Below the pieces are notes generated by a model. It was given only the letters and a program-made list of their open reading frames with translations, was not told the DNA's origin and did not search any database. The translations under genes were made by a program, and so were the position numbers. A stretch of 64,000 nucleotides of DNA from Hyphomicrobiales bacterium (GTDB lineage: Bacteria > Pseudomonadota > Alphaproteobacteria > Rhizobiales > Methylopilaceae): assembly GCA_022842205.1 (NCBI GenBank), contig JALHQA010000004.1, forward strand, positions 52,501-116,500. Reading direction: 5' to 3'. Positions 8,124-18,047 of the stretch are shown piece by piece (within the stretch, counting starts at the first letter, position 1; every line of letters begins with the position of its first letter).

Positions 8124-8885
8124 TTAGAGCGGCTCACCATTTCCCGAGAGGCCCTGAGCGGCGCCTCGAATGGCGGCGCGGAAGGCCTCGTCGAAGGTGG
8201 GGCTCTCGGTTTTCCAGGTCTGGATTCCCGTGCCGGCGGCCACGCTCCACTCCGCCCGCCAGCCCGGCAGAGCCTCATCGAATCGCATGACGCCGGTCAT
8301 GAGCACATCGCCCTTCTGGCCCGGGCCCACGGTCAGCGTGCCGCCGGCAAGATCGGACCGCGCCGGAAGGTGGACCGGCAGGCCATAACGGGCGGCGGCC
8401 ACCATCAGGGCCCGGCTCTGCAGGGCGCCGGGATCGCCGTCTGAGGCGAGCGTGAAGTGCGCCGGCCCGAGTTCGACCGTGATGAAGGCTGTTATGGCCG
8501 GCCGCTCCGGGCCCCACGGCGCGCGGCCCAGTCTGGCGAGCGTGTTGTCGATCTTGTCCGGCACGAACTCGACGGTGAGCTCGAAGGGGCGGTCGCGCGT
8601 GCCCTGCTCGTCCTTCTTGGGAAGCGAGGCCATGAGGTCGCGATAGCTGTAGGCCTGGACAAGCGCGGGATCGAACAGGCGTTCGGCGTCCGCGTCGGAA
8701 AAGAGCGAGCCGTCGCCCGACACTTTCACCAGCACATCGCGGAAGGCCTGCCGCAGCGCGGGCTCGCGTGTTTCGGCGCGCTGGCCGGTGACGAGCGCGC
8801 TGGCGGTGTAAAGGCCATCGACCTTCTCGGCGGCGAAGGCCGGCGAAGCGAAGAGGAAGGGCAACAGGAGCAGGGCGGTGCGCAT
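8124..8885 (-). CDS. DUF2066 domain periplasmic protein
   Basis: This is a 253-residue exported protein with a signal peptide MRTALLLLPFLFASPAFAA. The start at 8885 is chosen for that peptide; the frame stays open 39 codons upstream. The body matches DUF2066 (PF09839): VDGLYTASALVTGQRAETREPALRQAF, then DVLVKVSGD and LFDPALVQAYSYRD. Function is unknown across the family. It precedes the HPP/CBS gene by 20 bases and probably shares its transcript. Confidence 0.8.
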   Translation of the reverse strand: MRTALLLLPFLFASPAFAAEKVDGLYTASALVTGQRAETREPALRQAFRDVLVKVSGDGSLFSDADAERLFDPALVQAYSYRDLMASLPKKDEQGTRDRPFELTVEFVPDKIDNTLARLGRAPWGPERPAITAFITVELGPAHFTLASDGDPGALQSRALMVAAARYGLPVHLPARSDLAGGTLTVGPGQKGDVLMTGVMRFDEALPGWRAEWSVAAGTGIQTWKTESPTFDEAFRAAIRGAAQGLSGNGEPL

Positions 8886-9004
8886 CCCGCCAATGTAGCG
8901 GAGCTGCTGCGGATTTCCCGCGCGGGCGGTGAAGGGCGGGCGGTGAAGGGCTGGCCAAAACCTCTCCGCCTCCCGCGAGGGGAGGAGCCAAAATGCCCGC
9001 AACT

Positions 9005-9032
9005 ACAGGCAAAACCGCGCGGTTTTGCCTGT
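9005..9032. terminator. 28-bp perfect palindrome, possible terminator
   Basis: A perfect dyad with 13-bp arms (acaggcaaaaccg and its complement) and a CG centre lies just past the stop of the small minus-strand membrane ORF. The T-run after the hairpin is weak on both strands, so it may be a terminator aided by Rho or a repeat remnant. Confidence 0.5.
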
Positions 9033-9033
9033 G

Positions 9034-9177
9034 CTACGTCGCCGGGGTGTTCATGGCCTCGGCAACAGGCGCCGCCGGCTGCGGCCCGCCGGCCCAGACG
9101 ACGACGCCGATCTGTACAACAACAAAAAAAACCATGGCCGCTGCGGCCATGAACATGCCCTTCTGGTCCCTCGACAT
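9034..9177 (-). CDS. Small membrane protein (47 residues)
   Basis: This short frame begins at ATG 9177 behind a strong AGGGAGG ribosome binding site eight bases upstream. The protein starts MSRDQKGMFMAAAAMVFFVV, forming one helix up to VVVWAG, followed by a proline/alanine-rich tail (GGPQPAAPVAEAMNTPAT). It ends in front of a 28-bp palindrome. I recognise no family. The binding site, the clean hydrophobic segment and the downstream dyad make it a likely real small gene. The 280 bases upstream of it (9178-9457) are shared with the oppositely transcribed chemoreceptor. Confidence 0.6.
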   Translation of the reverse strand: MSRDQKGMFMAAAAMVFFVVVQIGVVVWAGGPQPAAPVAEAMNTPAT

Positions 9178-9457
9178 GGTGTCACCCTCCCTAATGGCGA
9201 ACCTTCAAGAACCTGGCGTTCCGTCCGCGTCGTCGCGCGGCGGAGATTATGTTTGTGGGAGGATGGTGATGGAGAATCGGCAGCTTGTCACCACAAACAA
9301 GCCCGGCGGCGGTGTGCCACGGCTATGTGTCTGGCGGAACGTATGAATTTCTCTCCGGCGCAAGAATATCAGGAAGATTTTGCTCAGCGTGCGCCGGATT
9401 AACGGCAAAAAAACCATTCCCCGCGACATTCCATTAACCTTGGGGGGACTGCCGCGT

Positions 9458-10870
9458 ATGCATAAAGCGCTCGGATCAAACGTAAAGGCATTGGCGGCCG
9501 TACTGGCCCTTGCAGCCGCAGGAGCGGCCATCTGGTTCTCCGGAATCGACCTCGGGGCGAACGCGGTTTCCCTGGCCCTGTTTGGCCTTGGCGTCGTGCT
9601 GGCCTTTGCCGCATGGCATTTTAGCCGACGCAACAAGCTTTTGACGGCCGCGCTCGACAACATGCCGCAAGGCCTGTGCATGTTCGATGCGTCGGCGCGT
9701 CTGACGTTCTGCAACGCGCGCTTTCTTGAAATGTACAAGCTGACGAGCGACGTGGCGAAGCCAGGCACGCCGTTGCGCGACATTCTCGCGGCGCGCAAGG
9801 CAACCGGCACCTTCGTCGGCGATGTCGACAAATACGCGGCCGAACATGCCGCCGCCATCGCGGCCGGCAAGACCGCGAGCGGCGCAACCGACATGCCCGA
9901 CGGCCGCATCATCGCATCAGCCGACCGCATCATGGACGGCGGCGGCTGGATCGACACGTTCGAGGACATCACCGCGCGCCGCAAGGCGGCGCTCGCCGCC
10001 AGCGCGTCTCAGGATGAACAAAAGCGCAAGGCGATCATCGCCGAAATCATCGGGGATTTCCGCAAGCAGACCGAAGAGCTTCTGAACGCGACGACGCAGA
10101 GCGCCGACGAGATGCGCGCGATGGCGGGTTCGCTGCTCGAGGCTTCGGGCGCAACCTCCGAACGGGTGCAGAGCGCCGCACAGACAGCAAGCGAAGCCTC
10201 GATCAACGTACAGTCAGTCGCCGCAGCGTCCGAGGAAATGGCGATCTCCATCGGCGAGATCAACCGGCGTATCGCGCGTACCAACGAAGTCGTGCGTGGC
10301 ACGACCGGCGAGGCCGAAGGCACGAGCGCCCAGATCAGCAATCTTTCGCAGGTGAGCCAGAAGATCACCGAGATCATCGAGGTCATTCACGGTATCGCTG
10401 AACAGACAAATCTGCTGGCTCTGAACGCGACAATCGAAGCCGCCCGCGCGGGCGAAGCCGGCAAGGGATTTGCGGTCGTGGCCTCGGAGGTGAAATCGCT
10501 GGCGACGCAAACCGCGAAAGCAACCGAGGAAATCGGCCATCAGATCAACGAGGTCCAGTCGTTCACCAACATGGTCGTCGAGGCGATGACGAACATGACG
10601 GGCCGCATGCAGGAGATCAACGAGGACACTGCCTCCGTCGCCGAATCCGTTTCGCAGCAGAACACCGCGACCGGCGAGATTTCCCACAATGTCGGCAGCG
10701 TCGCCGAGGCGAGTCGCGCCATCGCCGACACGCTGGACGATGTGACGCGCGTCGCGCATTCCATGCAGAATTCGGCGCAAACCGTGCTTGACGCTTCCGA
10801 GCAGGTGAATTCGGTGGCGATGCAGCTTCGCAACGCGGTCAAGGATTTCCTCGACAAGGTCGCTGCGTAA
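9458..10870 (+). CDS. Methyl-accepting chemotaxis protein with PAS domain
   Basis: This is a 470-residue chemoreceptor-like signal transducer. The order is a short N-terminus, two adjacent membrane helices (about residues 9-31 and 35-55) with almost no periplasmic loop, a PAS_7-type sensor ([20 protein letters not shown], about 62-165), then a long coiled coil. The conserved MCP hairpin reads [19 protein letters not shown] and [15 protein letters not shown]. It therefore senses something inside the cell or membrane, probably redox or energy state through PAS. I start at the ATG beginning MHKALGSN; a longer frame lacks similarity. No che genes are nearby. Confidence 0.9.
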   Translation: MHKALGSNVKALAAVLALAAAGAAIWFSGIDLGANAVSLALFGLGVVLAFAAWHFSRRNKLLTAALDNMPQGLCMFDASARLTFCNARFLEMYKLTSDVAKPGTPLRDILAARKATGTFVGDVDKYAAEHAAAIAAGKTASGATDMPDGRIIASADRIMDGGGWIDTFEDITARRKAALAASASQDEQKRKAIIAEIIGDFRKQTEELLNATTQSADEMRAMAGSLLEASGATSERVQSAAQTASEASINVQSVAAASEEMAISIGEINRRIARTNEVVRGTTGEAEGTSAQISNLSQVSQKITEIIEVIHGIAEQTNLLALNATIEAARAGEAGKGFAVVASEVKSLATQTAKATEEIGHQINEVQSFTNMVVEAMTNMTGRMQEINEDTASVAESVSQQNTATGEISHNVGSVAEASRAIADTLDDVTRVAHSMQNSAQTVLDASEQVNSVAMQLRNAVKDFLDKVAA

Positions 10871-10896
10871 AGACGAATAAGTCGCCGAAAATGAAG

Positions 10897-10918
10897 AAGG
10901 CCGCCCTTGGGCGGCCTT
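10897..10918. terminator. Bidirectional terminator between chemoreceptor and thiC
   Basis: A 10-bp stem (aaggccgccc pairing with gggcggcctt) with a TT loop lies between two convergent genes. Its A/T-flanked position suits termination in both directions. Confidence 0.7.
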
Positions 10919-10925
10919 CCCGGTT

Positions 10926-12815
<1,890 letters not shown>

Positions 12816-12861
12816 TCAGGAGGATTTGCAGGGACTGGGAATCTCACCTCGGCCTGCGTGC

Positions 12862-12959
12862 CCGTCCCTTCGCCGGCATAACCCGGATCAGGTTCAAAGG
12901 GTCACCGCGTTGCCAAGTGGCGGGCGGTATCTCAGTCCCGTATCGGGACCCCCCTCGGT
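12862..12959 (-). promoter_or_regulatory. TPP (THI-element) riboswitch of thiC
   Basis: Read on the minus strand, the leader contains the THI core in order: a G-rich 5' segment, ACTGAGATACC, a variable hairpin, ACCCTTTGAACCTGATC, then GGTTATGCCGGCGAAGGGA. The thiamine-pyrimidine and pyrophosphate helices are both recognisable. About 80 bases separate it from the thiC start, enough for an expression platform that hides the GAGGAGG site. A small hairpin (ctcggc...gccgag type, 12954-12970) sits at its 5' edge. Thiamine pyrophosphate binding should switch thiC off. Confidence 0.93.
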
Positions 12960-13002
12960 TACACGCCGAGTTTTAGAGATAATACGGGGAGGGTCAATCG
13001 TT

Positions 13003-13031
13003 ATCCCGGACGGCCATGGCCGGTCCGGGAT
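13003..13031. terminator. Hairpin between the Bug receptor and thiC leader
   Basis: A 9-bp stem (atcccggac pairing with gtccgggat) encloses a smaller palindrome ggccatggcc. It lies 18 bases past the stop of the Bug-type receptor gene and ahead of the thiC riboswitch. It could end receptor transcription before it reaches thiC, or be a dispersed repeat. There is no strong T-run. Confidence 0.4.
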
Positions 13032-13048
13032 GACGCGTTAGCGGCGGG

Positions 13049-14023
13049 TCAGTCGATCTTCGCGCCGGACGCCTTCACGATCGGCGCCCATTTGGCGAGC
13101 TCGGATTTTACATGTGCGCCGAGCTCTTCCGGCGTCGAGCCGACGACAGTGGCGGAGAACTCGGCGAGCTTGGCCTTCACCGCTGGATCGTTGATCGCCT
13201 TGTTGGCCTCTTCGTTGAGACGTTTGATGGCCTCCGGCGGCGTGCCGGCAGGCGCAAACAGTGCGTTCCACGTATAGGTTTCGTAGCCGGGCAGCGTCTC
13301 GCCCATCGTGGGCATGTCGGGAAAAGCCGGCGCGCGCTCGGGCGAGGTGACGGCAAGGCCCTTCAGCTTGCCGCTCTTGATGTGCTCGGTCGAGGAGGGA
13401 AGATTGTCGAACTGCATCGGCACCTGGCCTGCGATGACATCGATCAATGCCGGGCCCGAGCCCTTGTAGGGCACATGCACGAGTTCGGGGACCCCCGCCA
13501 TCGTCTTGAACAGTTCGCCCGACAGATGCAGAGGCGTGCCGTTGCCGGACGACGCGTACGAATATTTGTCGGGGTCCTTCTTGATGAGGTCGATCAGTTC
13601 CTGAACGGTATTGGCGGGAACGGAGGGATGCACCGTCAATACGTTCGGAACGGTAACGAGCAGCGAGATCGGCGCGAAATCCTTCTCGGCGTCGTAGGGC
13701 ATCTTGGTATAGACGGCCGGGTTCAGCGCGTGCGTCGCGACCGTGGCCATCAGGATCGTGTAACCATCGGGTTCGGCCTTCGCGACATGTGCGGCGCCGA
13801 GATTGCCGCCGGCGCCGCCGCGATTCTCGACGATCACCTGCTGGCCCAGGCCCTCGCTCATCTTCTGGGCGACGAGACGGCCGACCAGATCGGTCGAGCC
13901 GCCGGCGGCGAAGGGGATGACGAGCGTTATAGGCCGCGCCGGAAAGTCCTGCGCTGCGGCAGGGGCGACGAGAGCGGCAAGGGCCGCGAAGGCAGTGGCA
14001 AAAGCAGTACCTGACAGGCGCAT
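13049..14023 (-). CDS. Tripartite tricarboxylate transporter substrate-binding protein (Bug family)
   Basis: This is a 324-residue periplasmic binding protein of the Bug/TctC family (PF03401), with signal peptide MRLSGTAFATAFAALAALVAPAAA. Typical segments are FPARPITLVIPFAAGGSTDLVGR, the ENRGGAGGNLGA loop and YKGSGPALIDVIAGQVPMQFDN. Such receptors bind carboxylates or amides and deliver them to TctAB. No tctA or tctB is nearby, so it is one of the orphan Bug receptors that are numerous in proteobacteria. Its ligand cannot be inferred. It runs towards thiC, divergent from the zinc locus. Confidence 0.92.
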   Translation of the reverse strand: MRLSGTAFATAFAALAALVAPAAAQDFPARPITLVIPFAAGGSTDLVGRLVAQKMSEGLGQQVIVENRGGAGGNLGAAHVAKAEPDGYTILMATVATHALNPAVYTKMPYDAEKDFAPISLLVTVPNVLTVHPSVPANTVQELIDLIKKDPDKYSYASSGNGTPLHLSGELFKTMAGVPELVHVPYKGSGPALIDVIAGQVPMQFDNLPSSTEHIKSGKLKGLAVTSPERAPAFPDMPTMGETLPGYETYTWNALFAPAGTPPEAIKRLNEEANKAINDPAVKAKLAEFSATVVGSTPEELGAHVKSELAKWAPIVKASGAKID

Positions 14024-14116
14024 CTGTTTCCTCCCGATGGCGGCCTTGCCGGCCGCTTCAAGGTGTTAGACTGACAGGCATAATCCCCGACGCAAGTTCG
14101 CTCTTCGGGTAGCCGC

Positions 14117-14146
14117 TTGCGTGAACGATGAATGTTATAATATAAC
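14117..14146 (+). promoter_or_regulatory. Candidate Zur-controlled promoter
   Basis: A -35 like TTGCGT (14117-14122) and a -10 like TATAAC (14141-14146) are separated by 18 bases. They place transcription start at about 14153, the A of the following ATG. The -10 lies inside the Zur-like palindrome, so bound repressor would block polymerase directly. This is inferred from sequence spacing alone. Confidence 0.5.
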
Positions 14147-14148
14147 AT
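14132..14148. promoter_or_regulatory. Zur-box-like palindrome upstream of the zinc uptake genes
   Basis: ATGTTATAATATAACAT is a 17-base dyad perfect around a central base, resembling alphaproteobacterial Zur operators (GTTAT-N-ATAAC type). It sits in front of the small His-rich ORF and znuC. A second copy of the core (ATGTTATAACAT) occurs at the znuA start. Zinc-loaded Zur would repress here. Confidence 0.78.
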
Positions 14149-14152
14149 CCCG

Positions 14153-14311
14153 ATGCATAAGCCTCACAGCCATGGCCACGCTCGGCGCCGAGCACCTGCC
14201 AGCCTGCCGTCGTTGACCCTGATGTCGGCCGGACAGCGCCTGATCGGCGTCGCCGTGCTGCTGGCGGCGCTGTGGACGGCCATATCCTGGGTGCTGAGGG
14301 CCGGCTCATGA
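14153..14311 (+). CDS. Small His-rich N-terminus membrane protein of the zinc locus
   Basis: This 52-residue frame begins MHKPHSHGHARRR, with four histidines in nine residues, followed by a single membrane helix (RLIGVAVLLAALWTAISWVL). Its stop overlaps the znuC start (ATGA), so it is co-translated with the zinc importer. The ATG is only four bases after a Zur-like palindrome, and the predicted transcription start coincides with the ATG, so the message would be leaderless; there is no Shine-Dalgarno sequence. An in-frame ATG at 14222 would give a 29-residue version without the histidines. The N-terminal histidines suggest metal binding. I know of no named family. Confidence 0.6.
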   Translation: MHKPHSHGHARRRAPASLPSLTLMSAGQRLIGVAVLLAALWTAISWVLRAGS

Positions 14312-15048
14312 CGGCCGCAATACGCCTTCAGGACCTCACGCTGGGCTATGACCGGCATCCGGCGGTGCATCATCTTTCCGGCGAAATCGCCGAAGGCAGC
14401 CTGACGGCGCTTGTCGGGCCAAACGGCGGCGGCAAGTCCACCCTGCTGAAGGGCATCACCGGCGTGTTGACCCCGCTTGGAGGGCGGATCGACGTCGAGG
14501 TCGGGCGCGAGAACATCGCCTATCTGCCGCAAAGCGCGGAGATCGACCGGGACTTTCCGCTGTCGGTCTTCGATCTCGTCTCGACCGGGCTGTGGCACGA
14601 GAGCGGCCTGTTCGGCGGTGTCGGACGCACTGGACGCGAGAAGATCAAGAATGCGCTCGCGACCGTGAGCCTCACCGGATTCGAAGACCGGCCTGTCGGT
14701 ACATTGTCGGGCGGCCAGATGCAGCGTGCTCTGTTTGCGCGCCTTCTGCTGCAGGAGGCACGGCTGATCCTGCTGGACGAGCCGTTCACCGCCATTGACG
14801 AGGCGACGGTACGCGACCTGATCGCGCTGATCGAGCGCTGGAACAAGGAAGGCCGCACTGTGCTGACCGTGCTCCATGACATCGATCTCGCGCGCAGGCA
14901 TTTCCCGGAGGCGATCCTTCTGGCGCGCCATTGCATCGCCTGGGGCGAGACGAAGAAGGTGCTGACGCCCGATAATTTTCACCGCGCGAGTCATGTGCGG
15001 GCAGCGCCCGATCCCGCCGCCGATGTCTGCGCGCGCGAGGTGGCGTGA
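14308..15048 (+). CDS. znuC: Zinc ABC transporter ATPase ZnuC
   Basis: This 246-residue ABC ATPase energises zinc import at the inner membrane. Motifs are Walker A GPNGGGKSTLL, Q-loop YLPQSAEIDRDFP, signature LSGGQMQRA, Walker B LILLDEPFTAID and switch histidine in VLHDIDLARRHF. The Q-loop PQ.AEID..FP pattern is typical of metal-type (Zn/Mn) ABC ATPases. The start at 14308 overlaps the small upstream ORF by ATGA; the longer frame is rejected. Its stop and the znuB ATG are separated by one base. Zinc specificity rests on ZnuA's His loop and the Zur-like sites. Confidence 0.93.
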   Translation: MTAAIRLQDLTLGYDRHPAVHHLSGEIAEGSLTALVGPNGGGKSTLLKGITGVLTPLGGRIDVEVGRENIAYLPQSAEIDRDFPLSVFDLVSTGLWHESGLFGGVGRTGREKIKNALATVSLTGFEDRPVGTLSGGQMQRALFARLLLQEARLILLDEPFTAIDEATVRDLIALIERWNKEGRTVLTVLHDIDLARRHFPEAILLARHCIAWGETKKVLTPDNFHRASHVRAAPDPAADVCAREVA

Positions 15049-15049
15049 T

Positions 15050-15916
15050 ATGTACGATCTTTTCATCGGCCCGTTCGTCGAATTCGGCTTCATGCAGCGC
15101 GCGCTGGTCGGCAGCCTCGCGCTTGCGCTCGGCGCCGGACCGGTTGGTGTGTTTCTGATGCTGCGCCGCATGTCGCTGATGGGTGATGCGATGGCGCATG
15201 CCATCCTGCCGGGTGCCGCTCTCGGCTATCTGATAGCCGGGCTGTCCTTGCCCGCCATGACGATCGGCGGTCTTGCCGCGGGTGTTGCGGTTGCGGTGCT
15301 GGCGGGTCTCGTGGCGCGGTTCACGGCGCTGCGTGAGGATGCCTCGCTCGCGGCCTTCTATCTCGTCTCGCTGGCGCTCGGCGTGATGCTGGTGTCTCTG
15401 CGCGGATCGAATGTCGATCTTCTGCATGTGCTGTTCGGCACCGTGCTGGCGCTCGACGACGCGGCGCTGATCCTGATTGCGGGTATTACGAGCCTCACCC
15501 TCATCACGCTGGCATTGATCTACCGCGGGCTCGTGCTGGAATGCATCGACCCGAATTTCCTGCGCTCCGTCTCGCGCATCGGTACGCCGGTGCATCTGAT
15601 CTTTCTTGCGCTGGTCGTGATGAATCTTGTCGGCGGTTTCCAGGCCCTCGGCACTCTGCTGGCCGTCGGCTTGATGATGCTGCCGGCCGCGGGCGCGCGG
15701 CTCTGGACAACGGACATCGCGAAACTGCTCGGCCTCGCGGTGCTTGCCGGCATGGCGTCGGGCTATGCGGGGCTGCTCGTGTCCTACCACGCCGGGGTGC
15801 CGGCAGGCCCTTCGATCATTCTTGCCGCGGGCGTGTTCTATCTGGTGTCGCTGGCGTTCGGCACGGACGGCGGCGTCATCCGGCGGCTCATTCCGACCCG
15901 GCATCTCGAGGCCTGA
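15050..15916 (+). CDS. znuB: Zinc ABC transporter permease ZnuB
   Basis: This is a 288-residue ABC-3 family permease (PF00950) with about eight membrane helices. Conserved segments are MLRRMSLMGDAMAHAILPGAALGYL, which contains the cytoplasmic coupling region, and LVGGFQALGTLLAVGLMMLPAAGARLW. The start MYDLFIGPF lies one base after the znuC stop. A single permease gene means the transporter uses a homodimer, unlike the two-permease manganese system at 31-33 kb. Confidence 0.93.
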   Translation: MYDLFIGPFVEFGFMQRALVGSLALALGAGPVGVFLMLRRMSLMGDAMAHAILPGAALGYLIAGLSLPAMTIGGLAAGVAVAVLAGLVARFTALREDASLAAFYLVSLALGVMLVSLRGSNVDLLHVLFGTVLALDDAALILIAGITSLTLITLALIYRGLVLECIDPNFLRSVSRIGTPVHLIFLALVVMNLVGGFQALGTLLAVGLMMLPAAGARLWTTDIAKLLGLAVLAGMASGYAGLLVSYHAGVPAGPSIILAAGVFYLVSLAFGTDGGVIRRLIPTRHLEA

Positions 15917-15945
15917 CCCGCATCGATACTTCAAGGAGTATGGAC

Positions 15946-16911
15946 ATGATTTCAAGACGCTATGTTATAACATCCATATCGGCGCTGGCGCTGACCTTGG
16001 GCATGGGTGTTGCCGCGCATGCAGACGATCACATCAAGGTCGTGGCGAGTTTCTCGATCCTCGGCGATCTCGTGAAAGAGGTCGGCGGCGGACATATTGA
16101 ACTGACGACTCTGGTCGGGCCCGACGGCGACGCGCATGTCTATTCGCCGTCGCCTGCTGATGCCAAAGCCATGGCGGAAGCCAAGGTGGTGTTCGTGAAC
16201 GGGCTCGGCTTCGAGGGCTGGATAGAGCGCCTCGTCCAGAGCTCGGGCTCCAAGGCGCAACTCGTGACGGTGTCGAAAGGTATCGAGACCATCGCGTTCG
16301 GCGAGGAGGAGGGCCGCGACCGCCACGAGAAAGAAGCCAAGCACGACCACGATCATGCAAAGGCGGCCAAGCACGACCATGGCGACATCGATCCGCATGC
16401 CTGGCAGTCGGTCGGCAATGCGAAAACCTATGTGATGAACATCCGCGACGCGCTCATCGCGGCCGCGCCGGAGGGAAAAGACGCGTTCGAGGCCAATACC
16501 AAGGCCTATCTGGCGAGGCTCGATGCGCTCGACGCGGAGGTGAGAGCAGCGGTGGCGGCGATCCCGGAGAAGAGCCGCACCGTCATCACCTCGCACGATG
16601 CGTTCGGCTATTTCGCCCATGCCTATGGCATCGAGATCGAGGCGCCGCAGGGCATTTCGACAGAGGCGGAACCGACCGCGAAGGATGTTGCGAAGCTCAT
16701 CACCCAGATCAAGGAAGAGGGTGTGAAGGCCATTTTCGTCGAGAACATCACCGACGAGCGCATGATCCGGCGGATCGCCGAAGAGGGCGGGGCCAAGATC
16801 GGCGGGGCGCTCTATTCGGACGCGCTGTCGCAGCCGGACGGGCCGGCGGGGACTTACATTGACATGGTCCGGCACAATATAAGGACCCTCACCGCCGGGC
16901 TTTCGAGCTAG
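15946..16911 (+). CDS. znuA: Zinc ABC transporter substrate-binding protein ZnuA
   Basis: This is a 321-residue periplasmic zinc receptor of cluster A-I. It has a signal peptide ending GVAAHA, then VVASFSILGDLVKEV and a histidine/acid-rich flexible loop (HEKEAKHDHDHAKAAKHDHG, about residues 130-150) that marks zinc rather than manganese members. Later ligand motifs are DPHAWQS and the SHDAFGYFA block. The ATG at 15946 is preferred over 15940 because AAGGAG lies seven bases before it. A Zur-like palindrome covers codons 6-9. It is 29 bases after znuB and 23 before the CobW gene. Confidence 0.95.
   Translation: MISRRYVITSISALALTLGMGVAAHADDHIKVVASFSILGDLVKEVGGGHIELTTLVGPDGDAHVYSPSPADAKAMAEAKVVFVNGLGFEGWIERLVQSSGSKAQLVTVSKGIETIAFGEEEGRDRHEKEAKHDHDHAKAAKHDHGDIDPHAWQSVGNAKTYVMNIRDALIAAAPEGKDAFEANTKAYLARLDALDAEVRAAVAAIPEKSRTVITSHDAFGYFAHAYGIEIEAPQGISTEAEPTAKDVAKLITQIKEEGVKAIFVENITDERMIRRIAEEGGAKIGGALYSDALSQPDGPAGTYIDMVRHNIRTLTAGLSS
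15962..15973. promoter_or_regulatory. Second Zur-like palindrome, inside the 5' end of znuA
   Basis: ATGTTATAACAT is a perfect 12-bp palindrome matching the core of the site at 14132. It begins 16 bases inside the znuA coding region. It could act as a roadblock or as the operator of an internal promoter for znuA and the CobW-family gene. Confidence 0.55.
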
Positions 16912-16934
16912 GCAGAATCCGCTATAGGTCCCCT

Positions 16935-18008
16935 ATGTCCGACAAGATCCCCGTCACCGTGCTCACCGGCTATCTGGGCGCGGGCAAAACCACGCTCCTG
17001 AACCGCATCCTCTCGGAAGAGCACGGCAAGCGCTACGCCGTCATCGTCAACGAATTCGGCGAGATCGGCATCGACAACGAACTCGTCGTCGGCGCGGACG
17101 AGGAAGTGTTCGAGATGAACAACGGCTGCATCTGCTGCACCGTGCGCGGCGATCTGATCCGCATCATCGAAGGACTGATGAAGAGGAAGGGCAAGTTCGA
17201 CGCGATCATTGTCGAGACGACGGGCCTCGCCGATCCCGCCCCCGTGGCGCAGACATTCTTTGTCGACGAAGCGGTGCAGGACAATGCGCGGCTCGATGCC
17301 GTGGTGACGGTGGCCGATGCGAAATGGCTGAAGGACCGGCTGAAGGATGCGCCGGAAGCGAAGAACCAGATCGCGTTCGCCGATGTGATCCTGCTGAACA
17401 AGACCGATCTCGTTTCGAAGGAAGAGGTCGAGGATGTCGAGGCGCGCATCCGCGGTATCAACCCGTATGCACGCGTGATCCGCACCGTGAAGTCGCAGGT
17501 GCCGCTGAGCGAGGTCCTGGATCGCGGCGCGTTCGACCTCGATCGCGTGCTGGAGATCGAGCCGGCGTTCCTTGAGGCCGGTAACGATCATCATCACCAC
17601 GACCATGAATGCGGGCCGGGCTGTACGCACGATCATCATGACCACGATCACGGGCATGACCATCATCACGATCATGGCCATTCGCATGACGGGCTTAAGC
17701 ATTATCACGACGAGCACATGAAGTCGGTCGCCTTCAACATTCCCGGCGATGTCGACCCCGAAAAGTTCATTCCCTGGGTGCAGGACCTCGCGCAATCCGA
17801 CGGCCAGAATTTCCTGCGCTGGAAGGGCATTCTGGCGTTCAAAGGCGAGCCGCGCCGCTATGTGTTCCAGGGCGTGCATATGATCCTGGATGGTGACTTG
17901 CAGCGCGAGTGGAAGCCGGGTGAAAAGCGTGAATCCAGGCTCGTCTTTATCGGCAGGGATCTCGACGAGGCCAAATTGAGGGCCGGCTTCGAGGCGACGG
18001 CGGCGTAG
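16935..18008 (+). CDS. CobW/COG0523 family GTPase, putative zinc metallochaperone
   Basis: This is a 357-residue G3E GTPase. Visible motifs are Walker A GYLGAGKTTLLNRIL, the metal-binding CxCC of the family (NNGCICCTVRGDL), the ETTGLADP block and NKTD (LLNKTDLVSKEEV). A long histidine loop at about residues 215-255, rich in HDH repeats, is followed by the CobW C-terminal domain with FQGVHMILDG. This architecture and its place 23 bases after znuA argue for a ZagA/ZNG-type zinc chaperone rather than cobalamin synthesis. It would deliver zinc to client proteins when zinc is scarce. Confidence 0.9.
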   Translation: MSDKIPVTVLTGYLGAGKTTLLNRILSEEHGKRYAVIVNEFGEIGIDNELVVGADEEVFEMNNGCICCTVRGDLIRIIEGLMKRKGKFDAIIVETTGLADPAPVAQTFFVDEAVQDNARLDAVVTVADAKWLKDRLKDAPEAKNQIAFADVILLNKTDLVSKEEVEDVEARIRGINPYARVIRTVKSQVPLSEVLDRGAFDLDRVLEIEPAFLEAGNDHHHHDHECGPGCTHDHHDHDHGHDHHHDHGHSHDGLKHYHDEHMKSVAFNIPGDVDPEKFIPWVQDLAQSDGQNFLRWKGILAFKGEPRRYVFQGVHMILDGDLQREWKPGEKRESRLVFIGRDLDEAKLRAGFEATAA

Positions 18009-18047
18009 GGGATTGGCGCAAGGTCAATCCTGTTCTAAACCCCCGCA

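Noticed and set aside
16935-18008. CobW as a cobalamin synthesis gene
   Set aside because: There are no cob genes nearby; the location behind znuA and the His-rich loop favour zinc handling.
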